From Bacteroidota bacterium (GTDB lineage: Bacteria; Bacteroidota; Bacteroidia; Bacteroidales; F082): DNA of 12,478 nucleotides. The position numbers and the translations under genes are program-made. The DNA is taken from NCBI GenBank assembly GCA_002686705.1, contig NYYH01000024.1, positions 7,137-19,614 on the forward strand. Direction: 5' to 3'. Within the stretch, counting starts at the first letter, position 1. Each line of letters opens with the position of its first letter. The notes below the pieces were generated by a model, which was given only the letters and a program-made list of their open reading frames with translations, was not told the origin of the DNA and made no database searches. Of the stretch, positions 1 to 6,733 are shown one piece after another.

Positions 1-15
1 AAAGGTTAATGTGGA

Positions 16-561
16 TCAATACGAATTATACTTCACTATTTTATCCATACTTTTCCTTATTTTCTTCCTATGCTTGTAATCCTCAGGAGTATATCCAAGA
101 GTTACTAATAGAGGTACATTTTTGTTTTCAGGTATATTAAGCAATAATTTTATAGTTCGCTCATCAAACCATCCCAACATACACGAGCCAAGTCCTTCTT
201 CAGCAGCTTGTAAACAGATATGCTCGGCAGCAATACCAATATCCATAAGAGGATATTCTTTATTTTTAATCCGTCCACCAATTTCTGTTATTATTTTTGG
301 TTTCTCTAAAACTATGGCAATAATCACCGGTGCTTGAGGAACAAACTTATTAAAACTTTTTAATGGTCCAAAAGTACTTCTGCCCACCTTATCTTTAATT
401 TCATCATCATCAACAACAATGAATGTCCATGGTTGCGAATTACTTGCAGAAGGTGCCAAGCGTGCAGCTTCAATACATCGGTTAATTATCTCCCTGTCAA
501 CAGGTTTATTAATATATTTCCGATCGCTTTGACGTAATGATATTAGCTTATGAAAATCCAT
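16..561 (-). CDS. Nitroreductase-family FMN oxidoreductase
   Basis: A 181-residue protein of the nitroreductase fold, a small cytoplasmic FMN-dependent NAD(P)H oxidoreductase. The N-terminus carries the FMN-phosphate-binding pattern with basic residues R10 and R14. It is followed by the family motif APSASNSQPW at 36-45. A helix with MDIGIAAEHICLQAAEEGLGS at about 106-126 matches the usual second cofactor/dimer region. The length fits the compact single-domain members. Nothing in the sequence identifies the physiological substrate: members reduce nitroaromatics, quinones or enones, or serve in cofactor metabolism. It starts at an ATG and ends in TGA only 15 bases from the window edge, so any downstream operon partner is out of view. 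It lies 52 bp downstream of the M3 peptidase gene and could be read from that transcript or from a weak promoter of its own. Family assignment is secure; specific function is unknown. Confidence 0.9.
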   Translation of the reverse strand: MDFHKLISLRQSDRKYINKPVDREIINRCIEAARLAPSASNSQPWTFIVVDDDEIKDKVGRSTFGPLKSFNKFVPQAPVIIAIVLEKPKIITEIGGRIKNKEYPLMDIGIAAEHICLQAAEEGLGSCMLGWFDERTIKLLLNIPENKNVPLLVTLGYTPEDYKHRKKIRKSMDKIVKYNSY

Positions 562-574
562 AATTATTTTAGTG

Positions 575-582
575 CAAAGTCA
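575..582 (-). promoter_or_regulatory. Possible weak -7 element before the nitroreductase gene
   Basis: Read on the minus strand this is TGACTTTG, one mismatch from the Bacteroidota -7 consensus TAnnTTTG. It lies 13 bases before the ATG, which would leave a very short leader. No TTTG -33 box stands at the usual 19-base spacing; the closest is CTTG about 23 bases upstream. This is a weak candidate, and read-through from the M3 peptidase gene is equally possible. Confidence 0.25.
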
Positions 583-613
583 ACCTGTTGTGTTGTTTAA
601 CGGTTCAAGTTTA

Positions 614-2770
614 TTAAGAGTTGTCTTTTACCAGTCCTCGTTTTTTCAATAATGGCTGTAAACTTGGCTCAGCGCCTCTGAAATTTACAAACAATGTCAT
701 AGGATCATCCGATCCTCCTTTTGAAATTACATTATCTCTAAAACTTTGACCGAGTTCAGGGTTAAATATACCCTGCTCAACAAATGCTTCATAGGCATCT
801 GCATCAAGTACCGCTGCCCAGATATAGACATAATAACCTGCTGCATAACCTTCGCCACTAAAGGCGTGAGCAAAATAATTAGTCCGATATCTTGGAATTA
901 TTGCATCTATTAGACCGAGTTTCTTCATGCTTTCGTTTTCAAAAGCTTCAATATTAATCTCACTAGCATTTGCAGCAGTGTGATAATTCATATCAAGCAA
1001 ACTTGCAGCAAGATATTCAGTTGTTACAAAACCCTGATTAAACTTACCACTTAGTTGAATTTTTTCAACTAATACCTGAGGAATCAACTCCCCGGTTTTA
1101 TAATGATATGCGTAAAGTTTAAGTAGTTCTGGCTCAAGTGCCCAGTTCTCCATGATCTGAGAGGGAAGTTCAACAAAATCACGTTTCACAGAAGTTCCAC
1201 TGATTGTCTGATATTCAACGCTAGAAAGAAAACCATGGAGACCATGACCAAGTTCGTGGAATAGGGTTAACACTTCATCAACACTTAATAATGAAGGTGC
1301 ATCAGCAGTAGGTTTTGTGAAGTTTCCAACGTTACATATAATCGGCGTTACTTCATCATTCCCAGATCCAGATTGTTTGCGATAAGCTTCCATCCATGCC
1401 CCACCTCTTTTCGAGGACCTTGGGAAATAGTCAAGGTAGAAGATTCCGAGGTGTGTTCCATCTGCCTCAGTTACTTCATAAGCTTCAACATCTTCGTGAT
1501 AAACCGGAATGTCGTTGCGCTTTATGAATTTAATTCCATAAAGACGTTCTGATAACTCGAAAGCACCTTTTTTAACTGCTTCCAATGAGAAATACGGACG
1601 AAGTTCATTTTCATCAAGATCATATTTTTCTTTACGCAACTCTTCTGTATAATACCACCAGTCCCAGCTTTTCAGTTCGCCATTAACACCTTCTCTGTTC
1701 ATTAGAGCCTGTAATTCAACAGCTTCAGCTCTTGCTTTTTCGAGAGAGGGCTCCCATAATCCAAGAAGTAATTCATACACCCTGTCAGGAGTTTTGGCCA
1801 TATTTTTAGAAACAGCGTATTCAGCAAAGTTGTTAAAGCCAAGAAGTTTTGCCTTTTGTTCACGAAGAACTAATATCTCATTAATTAAAGGTGTTGTATT
1901 ATACTCAGTTGTTTTTCCTCTGTTCATCCATGCTGTGTAAAGTTCGTCTCGACGATTGCGATTATCCGCATACTGAAGAAATGGAATCCAGCTAGGTTTA
2001 TCAAGTGTAAAAGCCCATGCACCCTTGTGACCTTTTGAAGTGGCAACTTCAGCAGCAGCATCTTTAACGGATTTTGGTAATCCTGAAAGTTCAGCTTCAA
2101 CCTCAATTAGCATATAGAAATTATTGCTTTCTTTTAGCAGGATGTTATCAAACTCAGGATACAGAGAAGCAAGTTTTTCATTAACAACCCGAAGCTTTGC
2201 CTGATCTTCCTCGTTTAACTCTGAACCACCCCTTACAAAACCCTGATATATTTCATCAAGCAATGCTTTTTGTTCCTGATTCAAAGCCTGAGCATTTCCA
2301 ATTTCCACCTCTACGTTGATGTGTTTTTGAGCATCAGCTACATGCTTAACCTTTTTAAATAAATTTGCATTAAGCAAAATATTGTCATTATGGTTGGCAA
2401 GTTTGGGAGCAATTTCTCCCGTTATCTTGGTTATTTCATCATTTGTGTTTGCCTCAGTGAGGTTGAAGAATACTCCACTCACTTTCCTCAGATCATTTCC
2501 ACTCTTGTCCAAAGCAACTATTGTATTTAAAAAAGAAGGAACTTCAGTATTTGAAACAATAGCATCAATTTCTTTATTTTGATTTTCAATGGCCTTTTCA
2601 AATGCCGGAATAAAGTGCTCGTCCTTAATTAAATCAAAAGGGGGGACTTCATGCGGCGTTGTCCACTCACTAAAAAATGGGTTATCAGTCATTTCTTTTT
2701 TGGTTTCGTTGTTTATGCATGCTGTCATTAAAAAGAAGATGAAGAGCATTAATAGGGTGATTTTTTTCAT
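614..2770 (-). CDS. dcp: Lipoprotein M3-family peptidyl-dipeptidase (Dcp-like)
   Basis: A 718-residue zinc metallopeptidase of family M3 (thimet oligopeptidase/Dcp group), slightly longer than the roughly 680-residue E. coli Dcp. The N-terminus is a lipoprotein signal: a basic KK, a hydrophobic stretch, and the lipobox LMTAC ending at C18, so the enzyme is probably lipid-anchored in the cell envelope. The catalytic motif HELGH is at 505-509 (zinc ligands H505 and H509, catalytic E506). The third ligand is E534 in the FVELPS segment. The Tyr/Gly-rich substrate loop lies at about 638-652 (FSGEGYAAGYYVYIWA). Family members release dipeptides from the C-termini of oligopeptides. The upstream neighbour is a secreted dipeptidase, which suggests shared peptide use. 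The ATG start is fixed by the signal peptide. No clear terminator follows before the nitroreductase gene. Dcp rather than oligopeptidase A is inferred from lipoprotein form and overall similarity. Confidence 0.93.
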   Translation of the reverse strand: MKKITLLMLFIFFLMTACINNETKKEMTDNPFFSEWTTPHEVPPFDLIKDEHFIPAFEKAIENQNKEIDAIVSNTEVPSFLNTIVALDKSGNDLRKVSGVFFNLTEANTNDEITKITGEIAPKLANHNDNILLNANLFKKVKHVADAQKHINVEVEIGNAQALNQEQKALLDEIYQGFVRGGSELNEEDQAKLRVVNEKLASLYPEFDNILLKESNNFYMLIEVEAELSGLPKSVKDAAAEVATSKGHKGAWAFTLDKPSWIPFLQYADNRNRRDELYTAWMNRGKTTEYNTTPLINEILVLREQKAKLLGFNNFAEYAVSKNMAKTPDRVYELLLGLWEPSLEKARAEAVELQALMNREGVNGELKSWDWWYYTEELRKEKYDLDENELRPYFSLEAVKKGAFELSERLYGIKFIKRNDIPVYHEDVEAYEVTEADGTHLGIFYLDYFPRSSKRGGAWMEAYRKQSGSGNDEVTPIICNVGNFTKPTADAPSLLSVDEVLTLFHELGHGLHGFLSSVEYQTISGTSVKRDFVELPSQIMENWALEPELLKLYAYHYKTGELIPQVLVEKIQLSGKFNQGFVTTEYLAASLLDMNYHTAANASEINIEAFENESMKKLGLIDAIIPRYRTNYFAHAFSGEGYAAGYYVYIWAAVLDADAYEAFVEQGIFNPELGQSFRDNVISKGGSDDPMTLFVNFRGAEPSLQPLLKKRGLVKDNS

Positions 2771-2803
2771 TGTGTTTTAAATTTTTTCAATATTGCTATG
2801 AAG

Positions 2804-2818
2804 TACTTGTTACAAGTA
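2804..2818. repeat. Short perfect inverted repeat between two peptidase genes
   Basis: Arms TACTTG and CAAGTA (6 bp each) flank a 3-base loop in the 92-bp gap between the C69 peptidase stop and the M3 peptidase start. No T-run follows on the minus strand, so it is not a classic intrinsic terminator. It could be an operator upstream of the M3 gene, a weak mRNA hairpin, or chance in AT-rich DNA. No full TAnnTTTG promoter element is visible in this gap. Confidence 0.35.
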
Positions 2819-2862
2819 AAACACACCTAATTAATTTATGATTTCAATTTAAGATTCAGGAA

Positions 2863-4611
2863 TTAATGTCCATCTCCTCCAGCTACTTTGAATTGATCTC
2901 CCGTTTCCTGAATTATCGAACGGTACTTATCATCTCCGTATCCTGGTTGTGAAACTTTAGGGGCATAATAAATATAACCTTCGGGAATTTCACGAGCAGT
3001 TTTAATATTACCATCCATATATTTTACAAACAAATACTTATAAAGATTTTTCCAGGTATTAAACACGTCAGCGCCAACGGAATTTGAATAACTTGTAAGA
3101 TATGCTATAGCAGCTTCTTTATCAGATGACATTAGAGCAACTGCTCCGGCATCAACAGCAGGGGTTAATGCGATAAAATCCGTTTCAAATTTATTTTGAA
3201 CTTTTTCAATTTCAGGATGTATATAGCTATAACGAGTATAAGCAAAGTTCTGTACCTGATTAAAAATCCAAAAACCTGATTTATTCGACCATTCCATCAT
3301 CGATCCATTGCCAACAGTATAATTGAACGGCACTTTTGTAATACTTGAATACATTGGCATATATACAGTACCTGAGGCGTCATCAACACCCCACCAAATT
3401 ATACCACCAATTCCATTCGGCAGCCAGTTACGTGATTGAGTTATAAAAGAAAAACCTGTTTGTTGTGTAGCTGTTGCGCGTTCATTACAATATCCAACAT
3501 CATCAACTTTCCATGTGAGCGGACGCCAACGATATGGATTACCAAATGGTCCTGCACCAATATCTTTAGCCATATCAAGTTCAGTATTTTCCAGATGATC
3601 GCGCATAAAACCCATCATGTCATGCACACTAACTTTTCGGGTTGGTTTTACCCACAGTGGCATTCTGTTAGTAGCATAATGATTTGGGTTTGGAGTTCCA
3701 TCAGAAAACTTATCATTGTGCTCAATAATACCTTTTGCATAATCCCAATATTTATCCATGCCGGGAGAAACTTTATTAAACATAGTCCATACCCTTATTT
3801 CGCAAAAGCGTGCACCACCAAAATCTACAGGAGCATAAGTTTCAGAAAATGAGAAATTCCTGTCTTCACCTTGATACCAACCTTTTTTCCGAGCGAATGA
3901 AATAACATCTTCGGCATAAACGGTGGTTATGTCTTTGTTAAAAATCTGATCAATATTTTTTGAGCTAATGGAGTTTTTTCCGTTTTCAAGAGGAAAAGTT
4001 TCTATTCGTGCGTGGTTAGCATGTCCTGAAACGTAGCCGTCAGGAATCATACGTGCAACCCAGACAGCTCCTTTTTCTCCTTCACCTTTTCCAATCAACT
4101 CAAGTATCCAAACCTCATCCTTATCCGATATAGAGAATGATTCACCCACACTATAATATCCGTATTCTGCCATGAGACCAGTAATGATTTTTATGGCATC
4201 ACGTGCTGATGTAGAGCGCTGAAGACCAATATAAATAAGACTACCATAATCCATAATGGCACCCGGTTGATTGCCAAGTTCAGAGCGTCCACCATATGTG
4301 GTTTCACCTATTGCAACTTGATTTTCGTTCATATTACCTACAACATTATAGGTTTGCAATGCCTGTTCAATTTTGCCGAGATATTTTCCTGTGTCCCATT
4401 CATAAACATCAAGCATGGTACCTATGGGATATGTTGCTGCAGGCCAATGATATAACTCACCATATAGTATGTGCGAGTCGGCTGCATATGAGATCATTGT
4501 TGATCCATCAACAGATGCTCCTTTTGTAATTAGATAATTTGTGCAGGCAATTGAACTACTTGTCCACAAAAATGTTATGGCCAAAATCAGACCGGTTATT
4601 TTAATTTTCAT
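2863..4611 (-). CDS. Secreted C69-family dipeptidase
   Basis: A peptidase family C69 (PepD-like) dipeptidase of the Ntn-hydrolase fold, 582 residues from the chosen start. The reading frame extends 15 codons further upstream to 4656, but that ATG overlaps a likely -7 promoter element. Starting at 4611 gives a clean signal peptide (basic MKIK, hydrophobic core, then TSSSIA) ending directly before Cys23. That Cys, in CTNYLITKGASVDGST, is the expected catalytic nucleophile, which must be N-terminal in the mature enzyme. Position -3 is Ser rather than Leu/Val/Ile, so this looks like a signal peptidase I or self-processing site, not a lipobox. Further family segments are YAADSH (about 41-46) and the GESFSISDKDEVWILE block (about 157-172). 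The enzyme should hydrolyse dipeptides in the periplasm or outside the cell, fitting the dipeptide-releasing M3 peptidase next downstream. It is longer than Lactobacillus PepD (about 470 residues). Confidence 0.92.
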   Translation of the reverse strand: MKIKITGLILAITFLWTSSSIACTNYLITKGASVDGSTMISYAADSHILYGELYHWPAATYPIGTMLDVYEWDTGKYLGKIEQALQTYNVVGNMNENQVAIGETTYGGRSELGNQPGAIMDYGSLIYIGLQRSTSARDAIKIITGLMAEYGYYSVGESFSISDKDEVWILELIGKGEGEKGAVWVARMIPDGYVSGHANHARIETFPLENGKNSISSKNIDQIFNKDITTVYAEDVISFARKKGWYQGEDRNFSFSETYAPVDFGGARFCEIRVWTMFNKVSPGMDKYWDYAKGIIEHNDKFSDGTPNPNHYATNRMPLWVKPTRKVSVHDMMGFMRDHLENTELDMAKDIGAGPFGNPYRWRPLTWKVDDVGYCNERATATQQTGFSFITQSRNWLPNGIGGIIWWGVDDASGTVYMPMYSSITKVPFNYTVGNGSMMEWSNKSGFWIFNQVQNFAYTRYSYIHPEIEKVQNKFETDFIALTPAVDAGAVALMSSDKEAAIAYLTSYSNSVGADVFNTWKNLYKYLFVKYMDGNIKTAREIPEGYIYYAPKVSQPGYGDDKYRSIIQETGDQFKVAGGDGH

Positions 4612-4655
4612 ATCAATTATTTTAAAATTATTTTTTTTAATATTATAGTGGGGCA

Positions 4656-4663
4656 CAAATGTA
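4656..4663 (-). promoter_or_regulatory. -7 promoter element for the C69 dipeptidase gene
   Basis: Read on the minus strand this is TACATTTG, an exact match to the Bacteroidota -7 consensus TAnnTTTG. It sits in the 67-bp gap after ribF, so transcription would begin near 4649 and leave a leader of about 38 bases before the ATG at 4611. A matching TTTG -33 box is not visible at 19 bases; the sequence there is inside the ribF 3' end. The element argues against the longer start at 4656. Confidence 0.55.
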
Positions 4664-4678
4664 ATAGAAATGTTTAAT

Positions 4679-5602
4679 TTATAGAATTTTAAGTGTGCTG
4701 ATCTTATCCTTTGCTAATTGCACCTTTAGAGCTTCAGTGTTACGAAACTTATGTTCATCACGTATTCGGGCAACAAACGATATAGTAATTTCTTTACCAT
4801 AAATATTCTTTTCAAAGTCAAAAATATTTACTTCAATTGTTAGATCACCTTTATCGAAAGTTGGCCGAAAACCAATGTTACTCATTCCTTTATATGTGAT
4901 GCCTTGGAATTGAACTCTACAAGCATATACACCAATAGCTGCAATTAATTTGTATTCATCTCCAACTTCAATATTTGCTGTTGGAAAACCAAGATTGTGT
5001 CCAATTGATCTACCTTTAACAACCTTACCAGTTATTGAATACTCATGACCTAATAACTTATTTGCTCCAGTGATGTCACCTTGATTAAGGAAGTTTCTGA
5101 TTTTAGTAGAGCTAATAGTTATCTCTCCAATATCTTGAGATTCAACTTTTTCAACAATAAAACCATATTGATTACCCATTGACGTGAGAAGCTCAATACT
5201 ACCTTTTCTATTGTTACCGAATTGATGATCGTAACCAATTATTAATACTGCAGGATGAATATAATCAACAAGTAAATCTTTTATAAATTGTTTGGAAGAA
5301 GTAGAGGCAAATTCTTTTGTAAATTCAATAATAATAAGGTTATCAATACCGGCTTTTGCAATGTGTTCAATTTTCTTTTTCTCGGTTTTTACAAATTTCA
5401 GATTTGCAGAATCCAAACCAAGAACAATTCTTGGATGAGGATGAAAGGTTATCACTACTGTTTCACCCTTAATCCTTTTTGCTTCAGCTTTCATTCGTTT
5501 AAAAATTTTCTGATGCCCTAAATGAACACCATCAAAAGTGCCAATGGTAACAACGGGATTAATAACAGGTTGGAAATCCTTTATACTATTATATATTTTC
5601 AC
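4679..5602 (-). CDS. ribF: Bifunctional riboflavin kinase/FAD synthetase
   Basis: A 307-residue cytoplasmic enzyme that phosphorylates riboflavin to FMN and adenylylates FMN to FAD. The N-terminal nucleotidyltransferase half shows GTFDGVHLGH (21-30), FHPHPR (53-58), IIGYDHQFG (121-129) and SSTKIRNFL (164-172). The C-terminal kinase half shows GRSIGHNLGFPTANI (197-211), with the ATP/Mg motif PTAN at 207-210, then NIGFRPTF (242-249) and E257 in IEVNIFDF, the likely catalytic base. Length and motif order are normal for RibF. The start codon is GTG, not ATG, lying immediately after the TAG stop of asd with no spacer. No alternative start exists before the GTFDG motif, so GTG is well supported. 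Direct abutment implies co-transcription and probably translational coupling with asd. The flavin product would also serve flavoproteins such as the nearby nitroreductase, but that link is only inferred. Confidence 0.97.
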   Translation of the reverse strand: MKIYNSIKDFQPVINPVVTIGTFDGVHLGHQKIFKRMKAEAKRIKGETVVITFHPHPRIVLGLDSANLKFVKTEKKKIEHIAKAGIDNLIIIEFTKEFASTSSKQFIKDLLVDYIHPAVLIIGYDHQFGNNRKGSIELLTSMGNQYGFIVEKVESQDIGEITISSTKIRNFLNQGDITGANKLLGHEYSITGKVVKGRSIGHNLGFPTANIEVGDEYKLIAAIGVYACRVQFQGITYKGMSNIGFRPTFDKGDLTIEVNIFDFEKNIYGKEITISFVARIRDEHKFRNTEALKVQLAKDKISTLKIL

Positions 5603-6592
5603 CTATTTCGTCAGATTGTTCGTGATTAAATATTGTGCTATTTGAACAGCATTGGTTGCAGCACCTTTGCGGAGGTTATCAGAAACAATCCATAAATTAA
5701 TGCAGTTAGGTTGTGAAAAATCTCTACGAAGACGCCCAACAAAAACCTCATCCTTTCCCTGAGCTAATATTGGCATTGGATACAGGTTTGCTTCCGGAAA
5801 ATCAAATACAACAACTCCGGGCATGTTTCCCAAAAGTCTTTTTACTTCTTCAACTACGAAATCATTTTCAAACTCAATATTAACAGCTTCAGAATGACCA
5901 GATACTACAGGCACCCTAACAACAGTAGCAGTTACTTTTATGTTAGACTGGAGTATCTTATTGGTTTCGTTGACAAGTTTTGTTTCCTCAGTTGTATAAC
6001 CATCAACATCAAAATTTCCTGCATGCGGTATTATATTAAGATCTATTTTGTGGGGATAAGCCATGTTGGCTTCTTTACCTGCTCTTTCTTCCATCAATTG
6101 ATTTACAGCTAGTACACCACTTCCAGAAACTGACTGGTATGTTGATATCACAAGCCTTTTTATATTGTATTTTTTGTGCAATGGCGATAAGGCCATAACC
6201 AACTGAATTGTTGAACAGTTTGGGTTTGCAATAATTGAATCATCATTTTTCAGTATTACCCCATTTATTTCAGGAACAATAAGAGGTACATTGTCATTCA
6301 TTCGCCAAGCTGACGAATTATCAATTATTTTGGTTCCAAGATCTGCAAAACTGGGTGCCCATTTTAGTGATGTTTCCCCTCCTGCTGAAAATATTGCAAT
6401 ATCAGGTTTTTTGGCAATAGCATTCTCAATGGATATTACCTCATATTCTTCACTTGAGAAAATAACCTTTTTTCCCACAGAATTTGACGAAGCAACTGGC
6501 AAGAATTCTGTTACTGGAACATTTCTTTCTTCCAGTACTTGTAGAATTTCCTTCCCTACCAATCCTGTGGCACCAACAACTGCAATTTTCAT
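5603..6592 (-). CDS. asd: Aspartate-semialdehyde dehydrogenase
   Basis: A 329-residue cytoplasmic enzyme that reduces L-aspartyl-4-phosphate to aspartate semialdehyde with NADPH, the branch point to lysine/diaminopimelate, threonine and methionine. The N-terminal Rossmann motif is GATGLVG (7-13). The catalytic Cys is C126 in ANPNCSTIQ, with Q153 in TYQSVSGSG. Substrate-binding R226 and the catalytic H233 lie in RVPVVSGHSEAVNIEF. All key residues are present and the length is typical for the bacterial family. The ATG at 6592 places the Rossmann motif correctly, so the start is secure. The gene leads a tight asd-ribF pair and has a consensus promoter about 100 bp upstream, giving a leader of roughly 95 bases. 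That leader contains the 71-bp sequence repeated at the right edge of the window. Confidence 0.97.
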   Translation of the reverse strand: MKIAVVGATGLVGKEILQVLEERNVPVTEFLPVASSNSVGKKVIFSSEEYEVISIENAIAKKPDIAIFSAGGETSLKWAPSFADLGTKIIDNSSAWRMNDNVPLIVPEINGVILKNDDSIIANPNCSTIQLVMALSPLHKKYNIKRLVISTYQSVSGSGVLAVNQLMEERAGKEANMAYPHKIDLNIIPHAGNFDVDGYTTEETKLVNETNKILQSNIKVTATVVRVPVVSGHSEAVNIEFENDFVVEEVKRLLGNMPGVVVFDFPEANLYPMPILAQGKDEVFVGRLRRDFSQPNCINLWIVSDNLRKGAATNAVQIAQYLITNNLTK

Positions 6593-6607
6593 TTGCTAAG
6601 CATTTTA

Positions 6608-6678
6608 ATTATGAGAAAAAAGTGATTTATTAAATGTTTTAAACTCTATTTTATATTTTATTAAGATTATAATTAAAA
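6608..6678. repeat. 71-bp direct repeat, copy A (asd leader)
   Basis: This AT-rich segment lies between the asd start and its promoter, so it would be transcribed as most of the asd 5' leader. By direct base comparison it is identical to 12408-12478, in the same orientation, with an offset of exactly 5,800 bp. Identity starts at ATTATGAG; the flanks to the left differ (cattttaATT here, ctgttttATT at copy B). It could extend further right than the window shows, since copy B runs to the last base. I see no coding content or strong hairpin in it. Confidence 0.95.
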
Positions 6679-6686
6679 CAATTTCG

Positions 6687-6702
6687 TAATTTTACAAAAT
6701 TA
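6687..6702. promoter_or_regulatory. 16-bp perfect dyad at divergent promoters
   Basis: TAATTTT-AC-AAAATTA is a perfect inverted repeat with 7-bp arms and a 2-base centre. Its right arm is most of the minus-strand -7 element of asd (TAATTTTG, read 6702 to 6695). Its left arm begins TAATTTTAC on the plus strand, one base short of TAnnTTTG, and may be the -7 element of the gene at 6734, although no TTTG box stands upstream of it. The dyad may thus simply be two facing -7 elements, or a regulator-binding site. The bases are seen; the role is inferred. Confidence 0.5.
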
Positions 6703-6724
6703 TTAACCCTCTCCAACCTGCAAA
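6695..6724 (-). promoter_or_regulatory. Consensus Bacteroidota promoter for asd-ribF
   Basis: Read on the minus strand: TTTG at 6724-6721, an 18-base spacer, then TAATTTTG at 6702-6695. Both boxes match the primary sigma-factor consensus TTTG-N~19-TAnnTTTG exactly. Transcription should start near 6688, leaving about 95 bases before the asd ATG. It lies in the region shared with the plus-strand gene at 6734, so the two genes are expressed from one divergent intergenic region. Confidence 0.65.
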
Positions 6725-6733
6725 AGTACTAAA

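Noticed and set aside
3436..3852. 138-residue plus-strand open frame inside the C69 peptidase gene
   Set aside because: It lies wholly antisense to a well-supported gene, has Cys/His/Ile-rich low-quality composition and no family motif.
4616..4640. ATTTTAAAAT palindrome followed by a T-run after ribF
   Set aside because: It would terminate plus-strand transcription, where no gene exists, and the stem is only A/T pairs.
6291..6599. 102-residue plus-strand open frame opposite the asd start
   Set aside because: Antisense shadow of asd; composition mirrors the complementary codons and no domain is visible.
6608..6678. Copy A as a mobile-element end or integration site
   Set aside because: No transposase or integrase, inverted termini, target duplication or tRNA gene is visible near either copy.
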